The translations under genes were made by a program, and so were the position numbers. Below the pieces are notes generated by a model. The model searched no databases and was not told the DNA's origin. It saw only the letters and a list, made by a program, of their open reading frames with translations. 64,000 nucleotides of DNA from Sphingobium faniae (GTDB lineage Bacteria > Pseudomonadota > Alphaproteobacteria > Sphingomonadales > Sphingomonadaceae). The stretch lies in the NCBI GenBank assembly GCA_900100475.1, contig FMTU01000007.1:124001-188000 (forward strand), in the 5' to 3' direction. Positions 1-9,998 of this stretch are shown here, one piece after another; positions within the stretch are counted from its first letter, which is position 1; each line of letters starts with the position of its first letter.

Positions 1-431
1 TCCAGCGCGATCACATCGCCCCAGCATTCCATCAGCCGCGTCACCAGCGCCTCGGCGATCCGCGCGATCAGCCGGTCCTCGGTGGGCGTGAATTCTCCCT
101 TGGGCGGAATGGGCCGGTTGCCGACGCCGCCATAGAAGCAGTCGACCAGCACCGAAATCATCGCCGCGTCCATCCGCAGCATCATCTGCCCTTTAAGGGG
201 CGCCATCCGATAGAAGGACATGCTGGAAAACGCGGGAAGATCGGCGGACCATGCGCTAAATTCCAGCACCCGGGTCGCCTGCGCGGTCACATGCGGGCGG
301 ATGCCGGAAATCGGCTCGATCAGCGCGCGGATGCGCCGCCCGAGCTTCTCGCCCAGCCGGTCCAGCCCGGACAGCATGACCGGAGCCTGCGATTCCCCGC
401 GCCCGAATGCATAGGTTTGAACGTCTTCCAT
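1..431 (-). CDS. fliM: Flagellar motor switch protein FliM (partial, 3' end outside window)
   Basis: C-ring protein that contacts FliG and sets rotation direction. About 143 N-terminal codons are present before the left edge. The translation runs from MEDVQTYAFGRG into a FliM middle domain, including the SVLVDCFYGGVG stretch typical of the family. It is last in the visible fliE-to-fliM operon, 50 bases after fliL. The ATG at 431 is used because the frame meets a stop shortly upstream. The usual N-terminal EIDALL-type CheY-P-binding peptide is not seen: the protein enters the middle domain almost at once. Confidence 0.88.
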   Translation of the reverse strand, partial: MEDVQTYAFGRGESQAPVMLSGLDRLGEKLGRRIRALIEPISGIRPHVTAQATRVLEFSAWSADLPAFSSMSFYRMAPLKGQMMLRMDAAMISVLVDCFYGGVGNRPIPPKGEFTPTEDRLIARIAEALVTRLMECWGDVIAL

Positions 432-481
432 CAAAGTCCCCAGCCATCGGCGTCAGGGGACTTCCCGACGTTCAGGCAGCC

Positions 482-1114
482 CTATTGAATAACGAAATTG
501 GTAAAATAAACGTTATCAACGCCGCCATAGCCCGTCTTTTGCTTCAAAACATCGTTGATGGCGGTCCTGATCTTGCCCTGAAGCTGCTGTTTGCCCTGGG
601 GCGTCGCCAGCATGGCTTCGGGCTGTTGGGCCAGCAGCATGAGTATCTGGCTGCGAATCGCCATCTCATGCGTCTTGATCGCCTCGATCACGCGCATGTC
701 ATAATAGGTCGACACCGCGACCGCGATCTGCGCGAAGGCGTCGCTGTCGGACATGTTGGACGTAAAGGGCGTCTGAAGCTGGAAATAGGTCGCCTGATAG
801 GCGGCCGGATTGGCGGGCGTCGGCAGGTCGATGCCCTTGCCCGGCGCATGACCCGCGGCCGCCGCGCCGCCGCCTTGGCCCGCGCCGCCACCCATGCCGT
901 GCACCTTAGCGATTTCCTCGGCATTTTCGCCCGCCAGCACCAGCACCGGCTTGTTCGGATCTTCCTTCGGACCTTCCGTCTTGTGCGAGAAGAAGCCGGC
1001 CGCATACAGCCCGCCAGCAGCGCCCGCGCCCCCGACCAGCGTGGCGATGACGAGCATGAGGATCATCTTCATGCTCCCGCCCTTCTTCTTTTTGGCCTTC
1101 GCCGCGTCACTCAT
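482..1114 (-). CDS. fliL: Flagellar basal body-associated protein FliL
   Basis: Inner-membrane protein at the base of the flagellum that associates with the stators. It has 210 residues: a lysine-rich cytoplasmic start (AKAKKKKGG), one transmembrane helix at about residues 15-42, and a Gly/Ala-rich linker near 75-95. A C-terminal FliL domain follows, with the family pattern of a YY-x-MR helix (AVSTYYDMRVIEAIKTH) and an end reading VYFTNFVIQ. It lies between fliK (25-base gap) and fliM, matching the common fliK-fliL-fliM order. Confidence 0.93.
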   Translation of the reverse strand: MSDAAKAKKKKGGSMKMILMLVIATLVGGAGAAGGLYAAGFFSHKTEGPKEDPNKPVLVLAGENAEEIAKVHGMGGGAGQGGGAAAAGHAPGKGIDLPTPANPAAYQATYFQLQTPFTSNMSDSDAFAQIAVAVSTYYDMRVIEAIKTHEMAIRSQILMLLAQQPEAMLATPQGKQQLQGKIRTAINDVLKQKTGYGGVDNVYFTNFVIQ

Positions 1115-1139
1115 CGTTCATGTCCCCTGGAAACTGCGA

Positions 1140-2891
1140 TCACGCATAGCGCGCGCGGCGGATGTCGCCCGCGCCGTCGCCTGCATCCTTTTGGTTAATA
1201 ACGGCCCGGTCGGCGCTTCCTTTAAGCCCGGAAGCGGAATTTTCCCGCGCCTGACCCTGACCCTGTCCATGACCCTGCCGTTCCGGCTGGCCCATGCCCT
1301 GCCCGCCATTCTGCCAGCCCGAAGCGCTCCCCTGCGAAGAGGATTGCTGCCCCTGCTGCTGCGCGCCGGACTGTCCGCCGCCGTCCGGGCGAGCCGCCTC
1401 GGCGACATGCGGCGCGCGTTCGATCCTGACGTCGGAAATACGCACGGCCGCCAGCCCCGCATCCAGCCGCAGGCGGTCGCTGTCCTGCTTCAAGGCAAGC
1501 TCCGCCGCTTCATGGGCGACGGTCAGGCTGACGGCCGCACCGTCCGCGCCGTGCCGGATATCGACCTGCACCGGCCCAAGCTGGCTCGCATTGATCTGAA
1601 AGCGGCCCTGCGCGCCATTCTGCGCCAGCCCGGCAATATCGCGCGCCAGACCGTCGATCCACTGGCCCGATACGCCCATATCCACCACCTGCGCGCCAAG
1701 GCTCGCGCCGAGATTGACGGAAGGCGGTGCGGCGACAGGAAGAACCGGCGCTCCCGTCACCGTCAATGGCGGCAGAGGCGCAGGAGCGCTCCCCGCGCTA
1801 TCGGGTTGGTTGAGGGAGGTCGCTGGCGCGGCCAGATCGAGCGCCACGGGCTTCCCGTCACGCGCGCTCCGGGGCGATGGCATGACGGCTGCTTCGGTCG
1901 TGCGAACGCCTTCGACCGGCATCCGCGAAAATTGCTCTCGCACCATCTGGAGCAGCGAAAGCGCCTCCGACCGCGATATTTTCGCGGCGGGCGCGGCAGG
2001 CGGCAAGGCATCGTGCGATGGCGGAACCGGCGCAGCGCCATCCTTGAGCGAGAAGGTCGACGGCCTGCCCGGTTCTTTCCCGTTGTCCTTCGACGGTCCC
2101 GCGGGGGGCAAGACAGGCATATTCGCCCGATCTTGCGGCATAGCCGCCGCATCCTTGTCCGCATTTTCAACGACAGGAAGCGTCATCGGCACCGTGGGCG
2201 CGGCAGGCGAGATCGAAGCCTTTTCTTCCGTCGCGAGGGGTTGCACAGCTTGTCCCGCCATCGAAGCCACAGGAGCAGCCTCAATAACCGCTTGCGCCTT
2301 CGGGGCCGCTGCCACCTTCGATGCGGAAGGAGGAGCGGCAACCGTGACCGGCGGCACGAAAAACGGAGGCGTCAGCAGGGACGACGCGTCAGGAGAAGCG
2401 TCCTCGTCCACCTTCTCGGCCTTCTCCGCCTTGTGATCGCTGACTGGAGCCTCGTCCTCGTCCGGCGTGACGATCGCTGCCGGCGCAGCTTGCGTGGGCG
2501 CGGGCCGCTCCGGCAAGTTTTCGGAGCGTACCTTCGGCTCGCCCTGCGCCTCCGGTTCCCTTTCCTCCTTCGCGGGAGAAATCGGAAGCGCCGGGGTTTC
2601 GCCTTCCCCGGCCACCACCACAGGCGGGAGGGCCAGCGGAACCGCCTCCCCCTTGCCCGGATCGGCCATGGAAGTCGCAGGATCGCCCTCAGCCTCCACC
2701 GCCGCCGCATCCATGGCCGGAACCGGAACGTCGGCGACCGGCATGCTCCGCGCCGTCATCGACCCGGTCAGCAACGCCGCGAAATCCAGTTCCCCCGTCG
2801 CCGGAGCCACGCTCGCGCCGTCACCCGCCACCGGCATCTTCATCGCCGCGGAGGAAAACAGAAGCGTCTTCAGATTGGTCAGCATGTTCAT
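1140..2891 (-). CDS. fliK: Flagellar hook-length control protein FliK
   Basis: Secreted molecular ruler that ends hook export and switches the export apparatus to filament substrates. It has 583 residues with a long Ala/Pro-rich, low-complexity N-terminal two thirds. The conserved C-terminal Flg_hook domain begins near residue 420 (about RFQINASQLGPVQVDIRHG). The tail is Gln/Gly-rich. The ATG at 2891 is chosen because GGGGAG sits nine bases upstream; the in-frame ATG at 2900 directly abuts that element. It starts one base after the fliJ stop. Confidence 0.88.
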   Translation of the reverse strand: MNMLTNLKTLLFSSAAMKMPVAGDGASVAPATGELDFAALLTGSMTARSMPVADVPVPAMDAAAVEAEGDPATSMADPGKGEAVPLALPPVVVAGEGETPALPISPAKEEREPEAQGEPKVRSENLPERPAPTQAAPAAIVTPDEDEAPVSDHKAEKAEKVDEDASPDASSLLTPPFFVPPVTVAAPPSASKVAAAPKAQAVIEAAPVASMAGQAVQPLATEEKASISPAAPTVPMTLPVVENADKDAAAMPQDRANMPVLPPAGPSKDNGKEPGRPSTFSLKDGAAPVPPSHDALPPAAPAAKISRSEALSLLQMVREQFSRMPVEGVRTTEAAVMPSPRSARDGKPVALDLAAPATSLNQPDSAGSAPAPLPPLTVTGAPVLPVAAPPSVNLGASLGAQVVDMGVSGQWIDGLARDIAGLAQNGAQGRFQINASQLGPVQVDIRHGADGAAVSLTVAHEAAELALKQDSDRLRLDAGLAAVRISDVRIERAPHVAEAARPDGGGQSGAQQQGQQSSSQGSASGWQNGGQGMGQPERQGHGQGQGQARENSASGLKGSADRAVINQKDAGDGAGDIRRARYA

Positions 2892-2892
2892 G

Positions 2893-3318
2893 TCACGCAT
2901 CTCCCCTGCGCTGCATCCGGCGGTAGCTTGGCAAAGCCACCAGCCGGGTTTCGCGCCATTCTTCCAGGTCCGCTTTCGCACGGTCCTTCAATCTGGTTGC
3001 GATTTCCTTATCGCGGTTCGCCGCGAGGCTGAGGCTTTCCTTCACCTCCACCTTGCGCCGCGCGTCATAGAGCGCCCCGTCGAGTTGCCGTCCCGCCTGT
3101 TCCAGCCGCCCGGCCAGTTCCTGCATCGCCGCGAAGGACGCCCCGTTCGCGGAACCTTCCATCTGGAACAGATCGCTTCGCACCCGCCGCAAACGCTCGG
3201 CATTGAGGGCAATCCCCTCCGCCTCGTCCCGCGCGCGCGCCGTTTCCGCCGCCGCCATGGCATGTTGCACATGACGCACGCGCAGCACGCGGTTGCGGCG
3301 GGCGATGAGACCCTTCAC
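2893..3318 (-). CDS. fliJ: Flagellar export protein FliJ
   Basis: Small coiled-coil cytoplasmic component of the flagellar type III export gate, analogous to the F1 ATPase gamma stalk and working with FliI and FliH. It has 141 residues, almost entirely charged and helical, with basic runs such as ARRKVEVKES and RLKDRAKADLEEWRE. Identity rests on size, coiled-coil character and position directly after fliI, with which it overlaps by four bases (ATGA). Confidence 0.85.
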   Translation of the reverse strand: MKGLIARRNRVLRVRHVQHAMAAAETARARDEAEGIALNAERLRRVRSDLFQMEGSANGASFAAMQELAGRLEQAGRQLDGALYDARRKVEVKESLSLAANRDKEIATRLKDRAKADLEEWRETRLVALPSYRRMQRRGDA

Positions 3319-4643
3319 GCCCCGAACTCCGCCATCAACGCATCAGCGCTGGTGGAGAGATCGACCCGGCTCTTCTGATCCTGCCGGATGAAGTCGAGGA
3401 TTTCCTGCCGCCGCTCCACCGCCTCGTCGATCACCGGATCGTTGCCGGGGCGATATGCGCCCATCAGGATCAGGTCGCGATTTTCCTCATAGGCGGCCCA
3501 GAGCCGTCGATAGGCTGCCGCCGCCATGCGATGTTCGTCCGGCACCACGTCCGCCATCACGCGCGAGAGTGACTTGCCAATGTCGATGGCGGGGAAAATC
3601 GCCTGCTCCGACAAATGGCGCGACAGCACATAATGGCCGTCCACGATGGCGCGCGCCGCGTCCACGATGGGATCGTCGGTATCATCGCCATCGGCCAGGA
3701 CGGTATAAAGCGCCGTGATCGACCCGCCGCTGCGCGCATCGACGCCCGCTCGCTCGACCAGACGCGGGATCAGCGCCAGCGCGGAGGGCGGATACCCCTT
3801 CATCGCGGGCGGCTCGCCCAGCGCCAGCCCGATCTCGCGCTGGGCATGGGCGCAGCGCGTCAGGCTGTCGAGCAGCAACAGCACCTTCTTGCCGCGCGCC
3901 CGGAAATATTCGGCGATGGCCGTCGCCCGCGCCGCCGCGCGCAGGCGCAGGATCGGCGGATGATCGGCCGGAACCGCGACAACAATGCTCTTGTGCATCG
4001 CGCCTTTCAATTTGGTTTCGAGGAAATCGCTGACCTCGCGCCCGCGCTCGCCGATCAGGCCCGCGACGACGATGTCCGCTTCCGCGCCCTGGATCATCTG
4101 GCCCATCAGCACCGACTTGCCGACGCCCGATCCCGCGATGATCGCGATCCGCTGCCCCCGCCCGGCGGTCAGCAGCGCGTTGACCGCGCGCACGCCGAGG
4201 TCAAACGGTTCGGTCACGCGCCCGCGATCCAGCACATTTCCCTTGACGCCGTTCAACGGCCAGCTTCCCCCGGCGATGATCGGCCCCTTGCGGTCAAGCG
4301 GCTGGCCCATGGCGTCGATCACGCGCCCGATCAGCCCTTCGCCGACCTGCACCATGTTCGCCTGGCTGTCCGGCTCCACCCGCGCGCCATTTTCCAGCGG
4401 CGCGTCATTGTCGAGCGGCACCAGCAGCGTGCGCTCCCCGCGAAAACCCACGACCTCCGCACGGCAGATCGTGCCGTCCGAAGCGATCACCCGCGCGCCC
4501 GCGCCAATGGGTCGGCGGAAGCCCGTCACTTCCAGCATCCCCGCATCATGGCTCACCAGCCGGCCGACATGGCGTGGCTGGCGGTTCTGCACCTGGAGAT
4601 GATCGAACAGCATCTCCGCCTGTACGACCGCGGCCCGGATCAC
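3315..4643 (-). CDS. fliI: Flagellum-specific ATPase FliI
   Basis: F1-beta-like ATPase that energises unloading of flagellar substrates at the export gate. It has 442 residues, the usual length. Visible motifs are Walker A GSGVGKS near residue 170, a Walker B region LLLLDSLTRCAHAQREIGLA, and the family segment GYPPSALALIPRLVERAG. It overlaps fliH upstream and fliJ downstream by four bases each, so the three are translationally coupled. Confidence 0.96.
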   Translation of the reverse strand: MIRAAVVQAEMLFDHLQVQNRQPRHVGRLVSHDAGMLEVTGFRRPIGAGARVIASDGTICRAEVVGFRGERTLLVPLDNDAPLENGARVEPDSQANMVQVGEGLIGRVIDAMGQPLDRKGPIIAGGSWPLNGVKGNVLDRGRVTEPFDLGVRAVNALLTAGRGQRIAIIAGSGVGKSVLMGQMIQGAEADIVVAGLIGERGREVSDFLETKLKGAMHKSIVVAVPADHPPILRLRAAARATAIAEYFRARGKKVLLLLDSLTRCAHAQREIGLALGEPPAMKGYPPSALALIPRLVERAGVDARSGGSITALYTVLADGDDTDDPIVDAARAIVDGHYVLSRHLSEQAIFPAIDIGKSLSRVMADVVPDEHRMAAAAYRRLWAAYEENRDLILMGAYRPGNDPVIDEAVERRQEILDFIRQDQKSRVDLSTSADALMAEFGA

Positions 4644-5284
4644 GCCTTCCCCTCCATGTCGTCCAGCAACGCACGAAGCCGCGCCAGCCGCACGTCCGGC
4701 CCATCCTCGACCCAGCCGTCCGCCGTATCCAGCCGCACGCAGCCCCGGCCCATCGACGCATCGGCGACCAGTTTCACGCCGACCTGCGAACCTTCCACCA
4801 GCGGCAGATCGTCGGGATGCAGGTGCAATGCGCTCTTCCCTTCATTCTCGTCGATGAAGGCCGCGATCCCCGCGCACCGCTGTTGCAGCAGGTCCGCGTC
4901 GATCGCCACCTCGCCCACGATCTGCGTGACGAGGCGAATGACCGCGGCCGAAAGCATCGTCGCCAGCGTCCCGCTCGGCGCAGGCGTCAGCATCTCCAGC
5001 GCCTCGGCCAGCCGGTTGCGCGCTTCGGCGTCCGACGCCATGCCTTCTTTGGTCACGCGACAGCCTTCGTCGAACCCCTGCGCGAAGGCTTCGATCCGCG
5101 CCTGTTCCAGCGGATCGGCACAGGGTTCCTGCTCGACATGCGCGGCCATGTGCATAGGAGGAGCCTGCGTCGCCGCCAGGGCGGTATAAAGGCTGCGAAA
5201 CCCGCCGCTTTCCACCCGCGACATGTCCGCAAAGGGGACGCTGGCGACGGCGATGTCATGATCGAGCGTCCAGATATTAGACAA
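4640..5284 (-). CDS. fliH: Flagellar assembly protein FliH
   Basis: Peripheral stator-like regulator of FliI ATPase. It has 214 residues. A Glu/Ala-rich central helix (about residues 60-100, EQEPCADPLEQARIEAFAQG) is followed by a C-terminal domain with the FliH/HrpE-like pattern IRLVTQIVGEVAIDADLL and LHLHPDDLPLVEG. It overlaps the end of fliG by eight bases and the start of fliI by four. FliH sequences diverge widely, so position between fliG and fliI carries much of the call. Confidence 0.85.
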   Translation of the reverse strand: MSNIWTLDHDIAVASVPFADMSRVESGGFRSLYTALAATQAPPMHMAAHVEQEPCADPLEQARIEAFAQGFDEGCRVTKEGMASDAEARNRLAEALEMLTPAPSGTLATMLSAAVIRLVTQIVGEVAIDADLLQQRCAGIAAFIDENEGKSALHLHPDDLPLVEGSQVGVKLVADASMGRGCVRLDTADGWVEDGPDVRLARLRALLDDMEGKA

Positions 5285-6296
5285 AGTCGTTCCCCTTGCC
5301 GCCCAGCATGATCGTGCCCGCGTCCGCCATGCGCCGCGCCGTGCCGATGATGAGCTTCTGCGCGTCCATCACTTCGGCGAGGCGGATCGGCCCGCGCTCC
5401 TCGATCTCGTCGGCGATGGCCTGCGCCGCGCGGGCGGACATGCAGGCGAAGATCTTCGCCTTCAGCACCTCGTTCGCGCCCTTGAGCGCCACGACCAGCA
5501 CCTGGCTGTCCACCGTCCGCATCAGCGTGCCCAGATTCTTGTCGTCCATGTCGGTGAGGTTGTCGAAGACGAACATCTCCTCCTCGATGGTCTGGGCGAT
5601 CATCTTGTCCCGCTTGGCGAGCGCCTTGATGATGCGCTGTTCATTGTCCTTGCGGACATTGTTCATGATCGCCGCCGCTTCGATGGTGCCGCCGCGCTGC
5701 GACGCCACGCCCTGCTTGCGGGTCGCCGGGCCGCGCATCAAAAGCTGTTCCAGATCGTCGAGCGCCTCATTGGACACCGGCCCAAGCGTGGCGATGCGAT
5801 AGACGATCTCTTCCTGATATTCCGTGGGCAGCAATTGCAGCACATCGGCCGCCACCGGCGCTTCCAGATGGGCGAGTACGATCGCCATGATCTGCGGATG
5901 CTCCGCCTCAATGAGGGCCGCGATCTCCTTCGCGTCCATCCATTTCAGCATCTCAAGCTGGGTCGAACGGGTCGGCGGGGTAATCCGCGCGAGGATGTTT
6001 TCCGCCCGTTCCTCGCCCAGCGCCTTGGTCATCGCGCCCCTGATATGCTGGGTCGCGCCATAGCCGATGGTGGTGCGCTTCTTCGCCTTGGTCACGAAAT
6101 GGTCGAGCGCCTGATTGACCTCGTCCACCTCGACATCGGCGACGCCATACATGGCGTTGCCGAGCTGGCGCACTTCGTCGGGTTCGAGGCGCGAGAGGAT
6201 TTGCGCGGCCTCATCCTCGTTGAAGAGCATCAGCAGGACGGCGGCGGCGGCGCTGCCCTTGAGCGCCGAAGGGGGGATGGAGCCGGCTTCAGGCAT
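5277..6296 (-). CDS. fliG: Flagellar motor switch protein FliG
   Basis: Rotor protein that transmits stator torque and joins the MS ring to the C ring. It has 339 residues, full length. The N-terminal domain has LKGSAAAAVLLMLFNEDEAAQIL and the middle domain EHPQIMAIVLAHLEAPVAADVL. The C-terminal charged torque helix is near residues 285-305 (FACMSARAAQAIADEIEERGPIR), with Arg and Glu residues typical of the stator-contacting surface. It overlaps the fliF end by eight bases. Confidence 0.96.
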   Translation of the reverse strand: MPEAGSIPPSALKGSAAAAVLLMLFNEDEAAQILSRLEPDEVRQLGNAMYGVADVEVDEVNQALDHFVTKAKKRTTIGYGATQHIRGAMTKALGEERAENILARITPPTRSTQLEMLKWMDAKEIAALIEAEHPQIMAIVLAHLEAPVAADVLQLLPTEYQEEIVYRIATLGPVSNEALDDLEQLLMRGPATRKQGVASQRGGTIEAAAIMNNVRKDNEQRIIKALAKRDKMIAQTIEEEMFVFDNLTDMDDKNLGTLMRTVDSQVLVVALKGANEVLKAKIFACMSARAAQAIADEIEERGPIRLAEVMDAQKLIIGTARRMADAGTIMLGGKGNDFV

Positions 6297-8046
6297 TTTC
6301 CTTCTTCCCTTCCTTCAGCAGGTCGCGGACGACCAGAGCGGCCCGATCCGGGTCCTGCTTCACGAAATTGCGGATAAGGTCGGCGCGCTGGGCATAGTCG
6401 GGAGCCGAAGAGATCATGTCGAGCGTGACCGGCCGCCCCTCGCCCGGATGTTCCACCGCCTGGCGGCTGAGTTCACCCGAAATCTCGCGCCCGATGCGCT
6501 GGCCGTTTTCGGCGACATCGACGGCGGCGGCTTCCTGCCCGGCGGCACGGCGCTTGAGCAGCGGGCGGCCGATGCCAAAGATCAGCAGCAGCGCGACCAG
6601 CAGCGCGGACACATTGCGCACCAGCGGCGATATCCACTCGGCTTCATACCAGGGCGTCTTGACTTCCTCGGCTTTCACAAAGCCGCGCGAGGACAGGGCC
6701 ACCACGTCGCCACGCGCCTGATCGAAACCCACCGCGCCCTTCACCAGCGCCTCAAGGGCGGCGATTTCCTGCGCGCTGCGGGGCTTGCCGTCCGCGCCAT
6801 TGTCCAGAGCGACGGCGACCGACAGGCGCTTCACCGTGCCCACCGCATCGCGGATGACGGACACTTCGCGACCCAGTTCGAAATTGCGGTTGAACGTCTC
6901 TTCCGTCTTCATCGGCGGATTGGGCGGCGTGCCCGGCTGACCAGCGGCGGCGCCATTTTCGGTCTGCCCCTGCTGCACGGCCTGTCCGTTGGGATTGGTC
7001 TGCGTCACGGTCGGGTTGACCGGCGCCTGATTGCTGAGCGCGCCGGGGATGCCGCCCGCCTCGCCATTGCCCTGACCGCGCGGGTCCGACTGCCAGCTTC
7101 CCTGCTCGCTGCGAAGCCGCGCTTCGTCCTGCGGATAGGTTTCGCGCGTCGCCTGACGCTCGGCAAAGTTGAGTTCGGCATGGACCTCGGCCGAAAAATT
7201 GCCCGCGCCCAGAATCGGCGTCAGCAGCGCGATCACCGACTGGCGATAACGATCCTCCACCCGATCCTGCACCGCAAGCTGCCGGTCATCGGCGGAGTTC
7301 GCGTCATTATTGCTCAGCAGGCGGCCATTCTGGTCGACCAGCGAAATATCCTGCGGATTGAGTTCGGGGATGGAGGACGCCACCAGATGCACGATGGCGC
7401 TCACCTGGCTGTCGGTCAGCGACCGCCCCTGCGCCAGACGCAGCATGACGGAAGCGGAAGGCTTGGCCCGGTCGCGCAGGAACACGCTGGGCGGCTCGAC
7501 CGCCAGATGCACCTTCGCGCTTTCGACGGAGTCGATCGCCTCGATCGTGCGGGCCAGGTCCATTTCCCGCGCCGATCGCAGCTTTTCGCCCTCGACCGCG
7601 CGGCTCGCGCCCATGGGCAGGCTGTCGATCATGCTGTTGCCGTCGGGCGCGCTCTTGGGCAGGCCCTGCGCGGCGAGCATCATCTTCGCCCTGAAATAAT
7701 CGTCCTGCGCCACGGTCATCCCGCCCGCATTGTCGAAGTTGTAGCGGACGCCATTCTGGTCCAGCACCTGCGCCACCGCCGACTTGTCGCCATCGGGCAG
7801 GGCGCGGAACAGGTCGCGCTGCGGCGGTTCGCGCAGCGCCAGCCAGGCAAGGCCCGCCAGAGCGACCACGCCCAGCAGACCCAGCAGCGGCAGGCTCTTC
7901 GCCACCGCAGGCTGTTTCATGAAGCCGGTGAAGCGCGCCTTCAGCGCGTCGACGCCCTTCGCCCCGCCAAAGCCGGAAGAAGCCGTCGCCGGAAGGGCGG
8001 GCGCGGCAGCCGCGCCGCCATCTATGGTAAGTGCGTTCTCGCTCAT
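6289..8046 (-). CDS. fliF: Flagellar MS-ring protein FliF
   Basis: Multimerises in the inner membrane to form the MS ring, the base on which rod, C ring and export gate assemble. It has 585 residues, with a transmembrane helix near 47-67 (LPLLGLLGVVALAGLAWLAL) and ring-building domains in the first 300 residues (SMIDSLPMGASRAVEGEKLR). A disordered Asn/Gly/Gln-rich periplasmic loop lies at about 300-390. A second transmembrane helix is near 475-495, followed by a C-terminal FliG-binding tail. It begins four bases after fliE. Confidence 0.95.
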   Translation of the reverse strand: MSENALTIDGGAAAAPALPATASSGFGGAKGVDALKARFTGFMKQPAVAKSLPLLGLLGVVALAGLAWLALREPPQRDLFRALPDGDKSAVAQVLDQNGVRYNFDNAGGMTVAQDDYFRAKMMLAAQGLPKSAPDGNSMIDSLPMGASRAVEGEKLRSAREMDLARTIEAIDSVESAKVHLAVEPPSVFLRDRAKPSASVMLRLAQGRSLTDSQVSAIVHLVASSIPELNPQDISLVDQNGRLLSNNDANSADDRQLAVQDRVEDRYRQSVIALLTPILGAGNFSAEVHAELNFAERQATRETYPQDEARLRSEQGSWQSDPRGQGNGEAGGIPGALSNQAPVNPTVTQTNPNGQAVQQGQTENGAAAGQPGTPPNPPMKTEETFNRNFELGREVSVIRDAVGTVKRLSVAVALDNGADGKPRSAQEIAALEALVKGAVGFDQARGDVVALSSRGFVKAEEVKTPWYEAEWISPLVRNVSALLVALLLIFGIGRPLLKRRAAGQEAAAVDVAENGQRIGREISGELSRQAVEHPGEGRPVTLDMISSAPDYAQRADLIRNFVKQDPDRAALVVRDLLKEGKKENA

Positions 8047-8050
8047 GGGA

Positions 8051-8410
8051 TTACACCGGCATGCTCATGATGTCCTTGTAAGCGGACAACAATTTGTTGC
8101 GGACCTGAAGGGTGGCTTCGAAACTGACCGACGCCTGCTGCTTGGCCAGCATGACAGCGGCGATGTCCGTCGTTTCCCCTCGTTCGAAGGCGGAGGCGGC
8201 TTCCCCCGCCTGACTTTGCAGGCCATTGACCTGATCCAGCGCGGATTTGAGCGCCTGCGTGAAATTGCCGGGCTTCGTCGCGTCGGTTCCGCCGACGCCG
8301 CCCGCTCCGCCAGCCGCGCCGGTCGAAGCGACGTCGCGCAGCGCGGCGTTCTTCTGAAGGATGGCGTTGCGGATCGCCATCACGCTGTCGGTGGGAGAGA
8401 TGCCGCTCAT
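8051..8410 (-). CDS. fliE: Flagellar hook-basal body complex protein FliE
   Basis: Links the MS ring to the proximal rod. It has 119 residues. The C-terminal half has the FliE signature: FTQALKSALDQVNGLQSQAGEAA, then VMLAKQQASVSFEATLQVRNKLLSAYKDIMSMPV. A GAGGAG-type ribosome site lies about nine bases before the ATG. It is first in the fliEFGHIJKLM operon and starts 11 bases after the regulator gene ending at 8422. A sigma54-like element lies in the end of that gene. Confidence 0.94.
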   Translation of the reverse strand: MSGISPTDSVMAIRNAILQKNAALRDVASTGAAGGAGGVGGTDATKPGNFTQALKSALDQVNGLQSQAGEAASAFERGETTDIAAVMLAKQQASVSFEATLQVRNKLLSAYKDIMSMPV

Positions 8411-8421
8411 CTGCTATCTCC

Positions 8422-9681
<1,260 letters not shown>

Positions 9682-9909
9682 GCACATTCCCCATCATTTC
9701 GGCTGTCCGGTGCCCCCGCACTTTTCAGCCCCCTTTCGATAGGGCGTTTTTGCGCCTTGCATGGTTATCATATGGTTAACTTCACCCCTGCCTTGCCGCC
9801 GACCGGCAATTTTCTTCCGCCCCGGCAAGGAGATTTGCCGCACTCCTTATAGAAGCCCGCGCGTAAGAGACGGTTTTTCGGTTATTTTTCAAAAAATCGC
9901 ATCAGCCCC
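9682..9909. other. Divergent intergenic region between the sigma54 activator and fliC
   Basis: Together with the fliC promoter and leader this 310-base gap holds no open frame that looks coding. It includes AT-rich runs around 9,880-9,900 just before the sigma28-like element. A GG-N11-GC sigma54 look-alike at 9824-9838 is off by one base in spacing. No clear promoter for the divergent minus-strand activator gene was found. Confidence 0.6.
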
Positions 9910-9936
9910 TAAAAGCTTCTCCCGCCCCGCCGTTAT
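9910..9936 (+). promoter_or_regulatory. Sigma28 (FliA)-like promoter of fliC
   Basis: TAAA at 9910-9913, exactly 15 bases, then GCCGTTAT at 9929-9936. The enteric FliA consensus is TAAA-N15-GCCGATAA, so the -35 block, the spacing and the GCCG core all match. The implied leader is about 55 bases. The same spacing and CCGT core recur before motA and flgM in this window, and fliA itself is at 14547-15284. Confidence 0.7.
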
Positions 9937-9998
9937 CCCCTTTCGAGGCCGCAAGCAGCCTGATGGCGGCGACCTGAAGTGAAACGAAAGGGAACATC

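Noticed and set aside
9824..9838. Sigma54-like GGCAAGGAGATTTGC before fliC
   Set aside because: The distance between GG and GC is 11 rather than 10, while a proper sigma28-like element lies closer to fliC.
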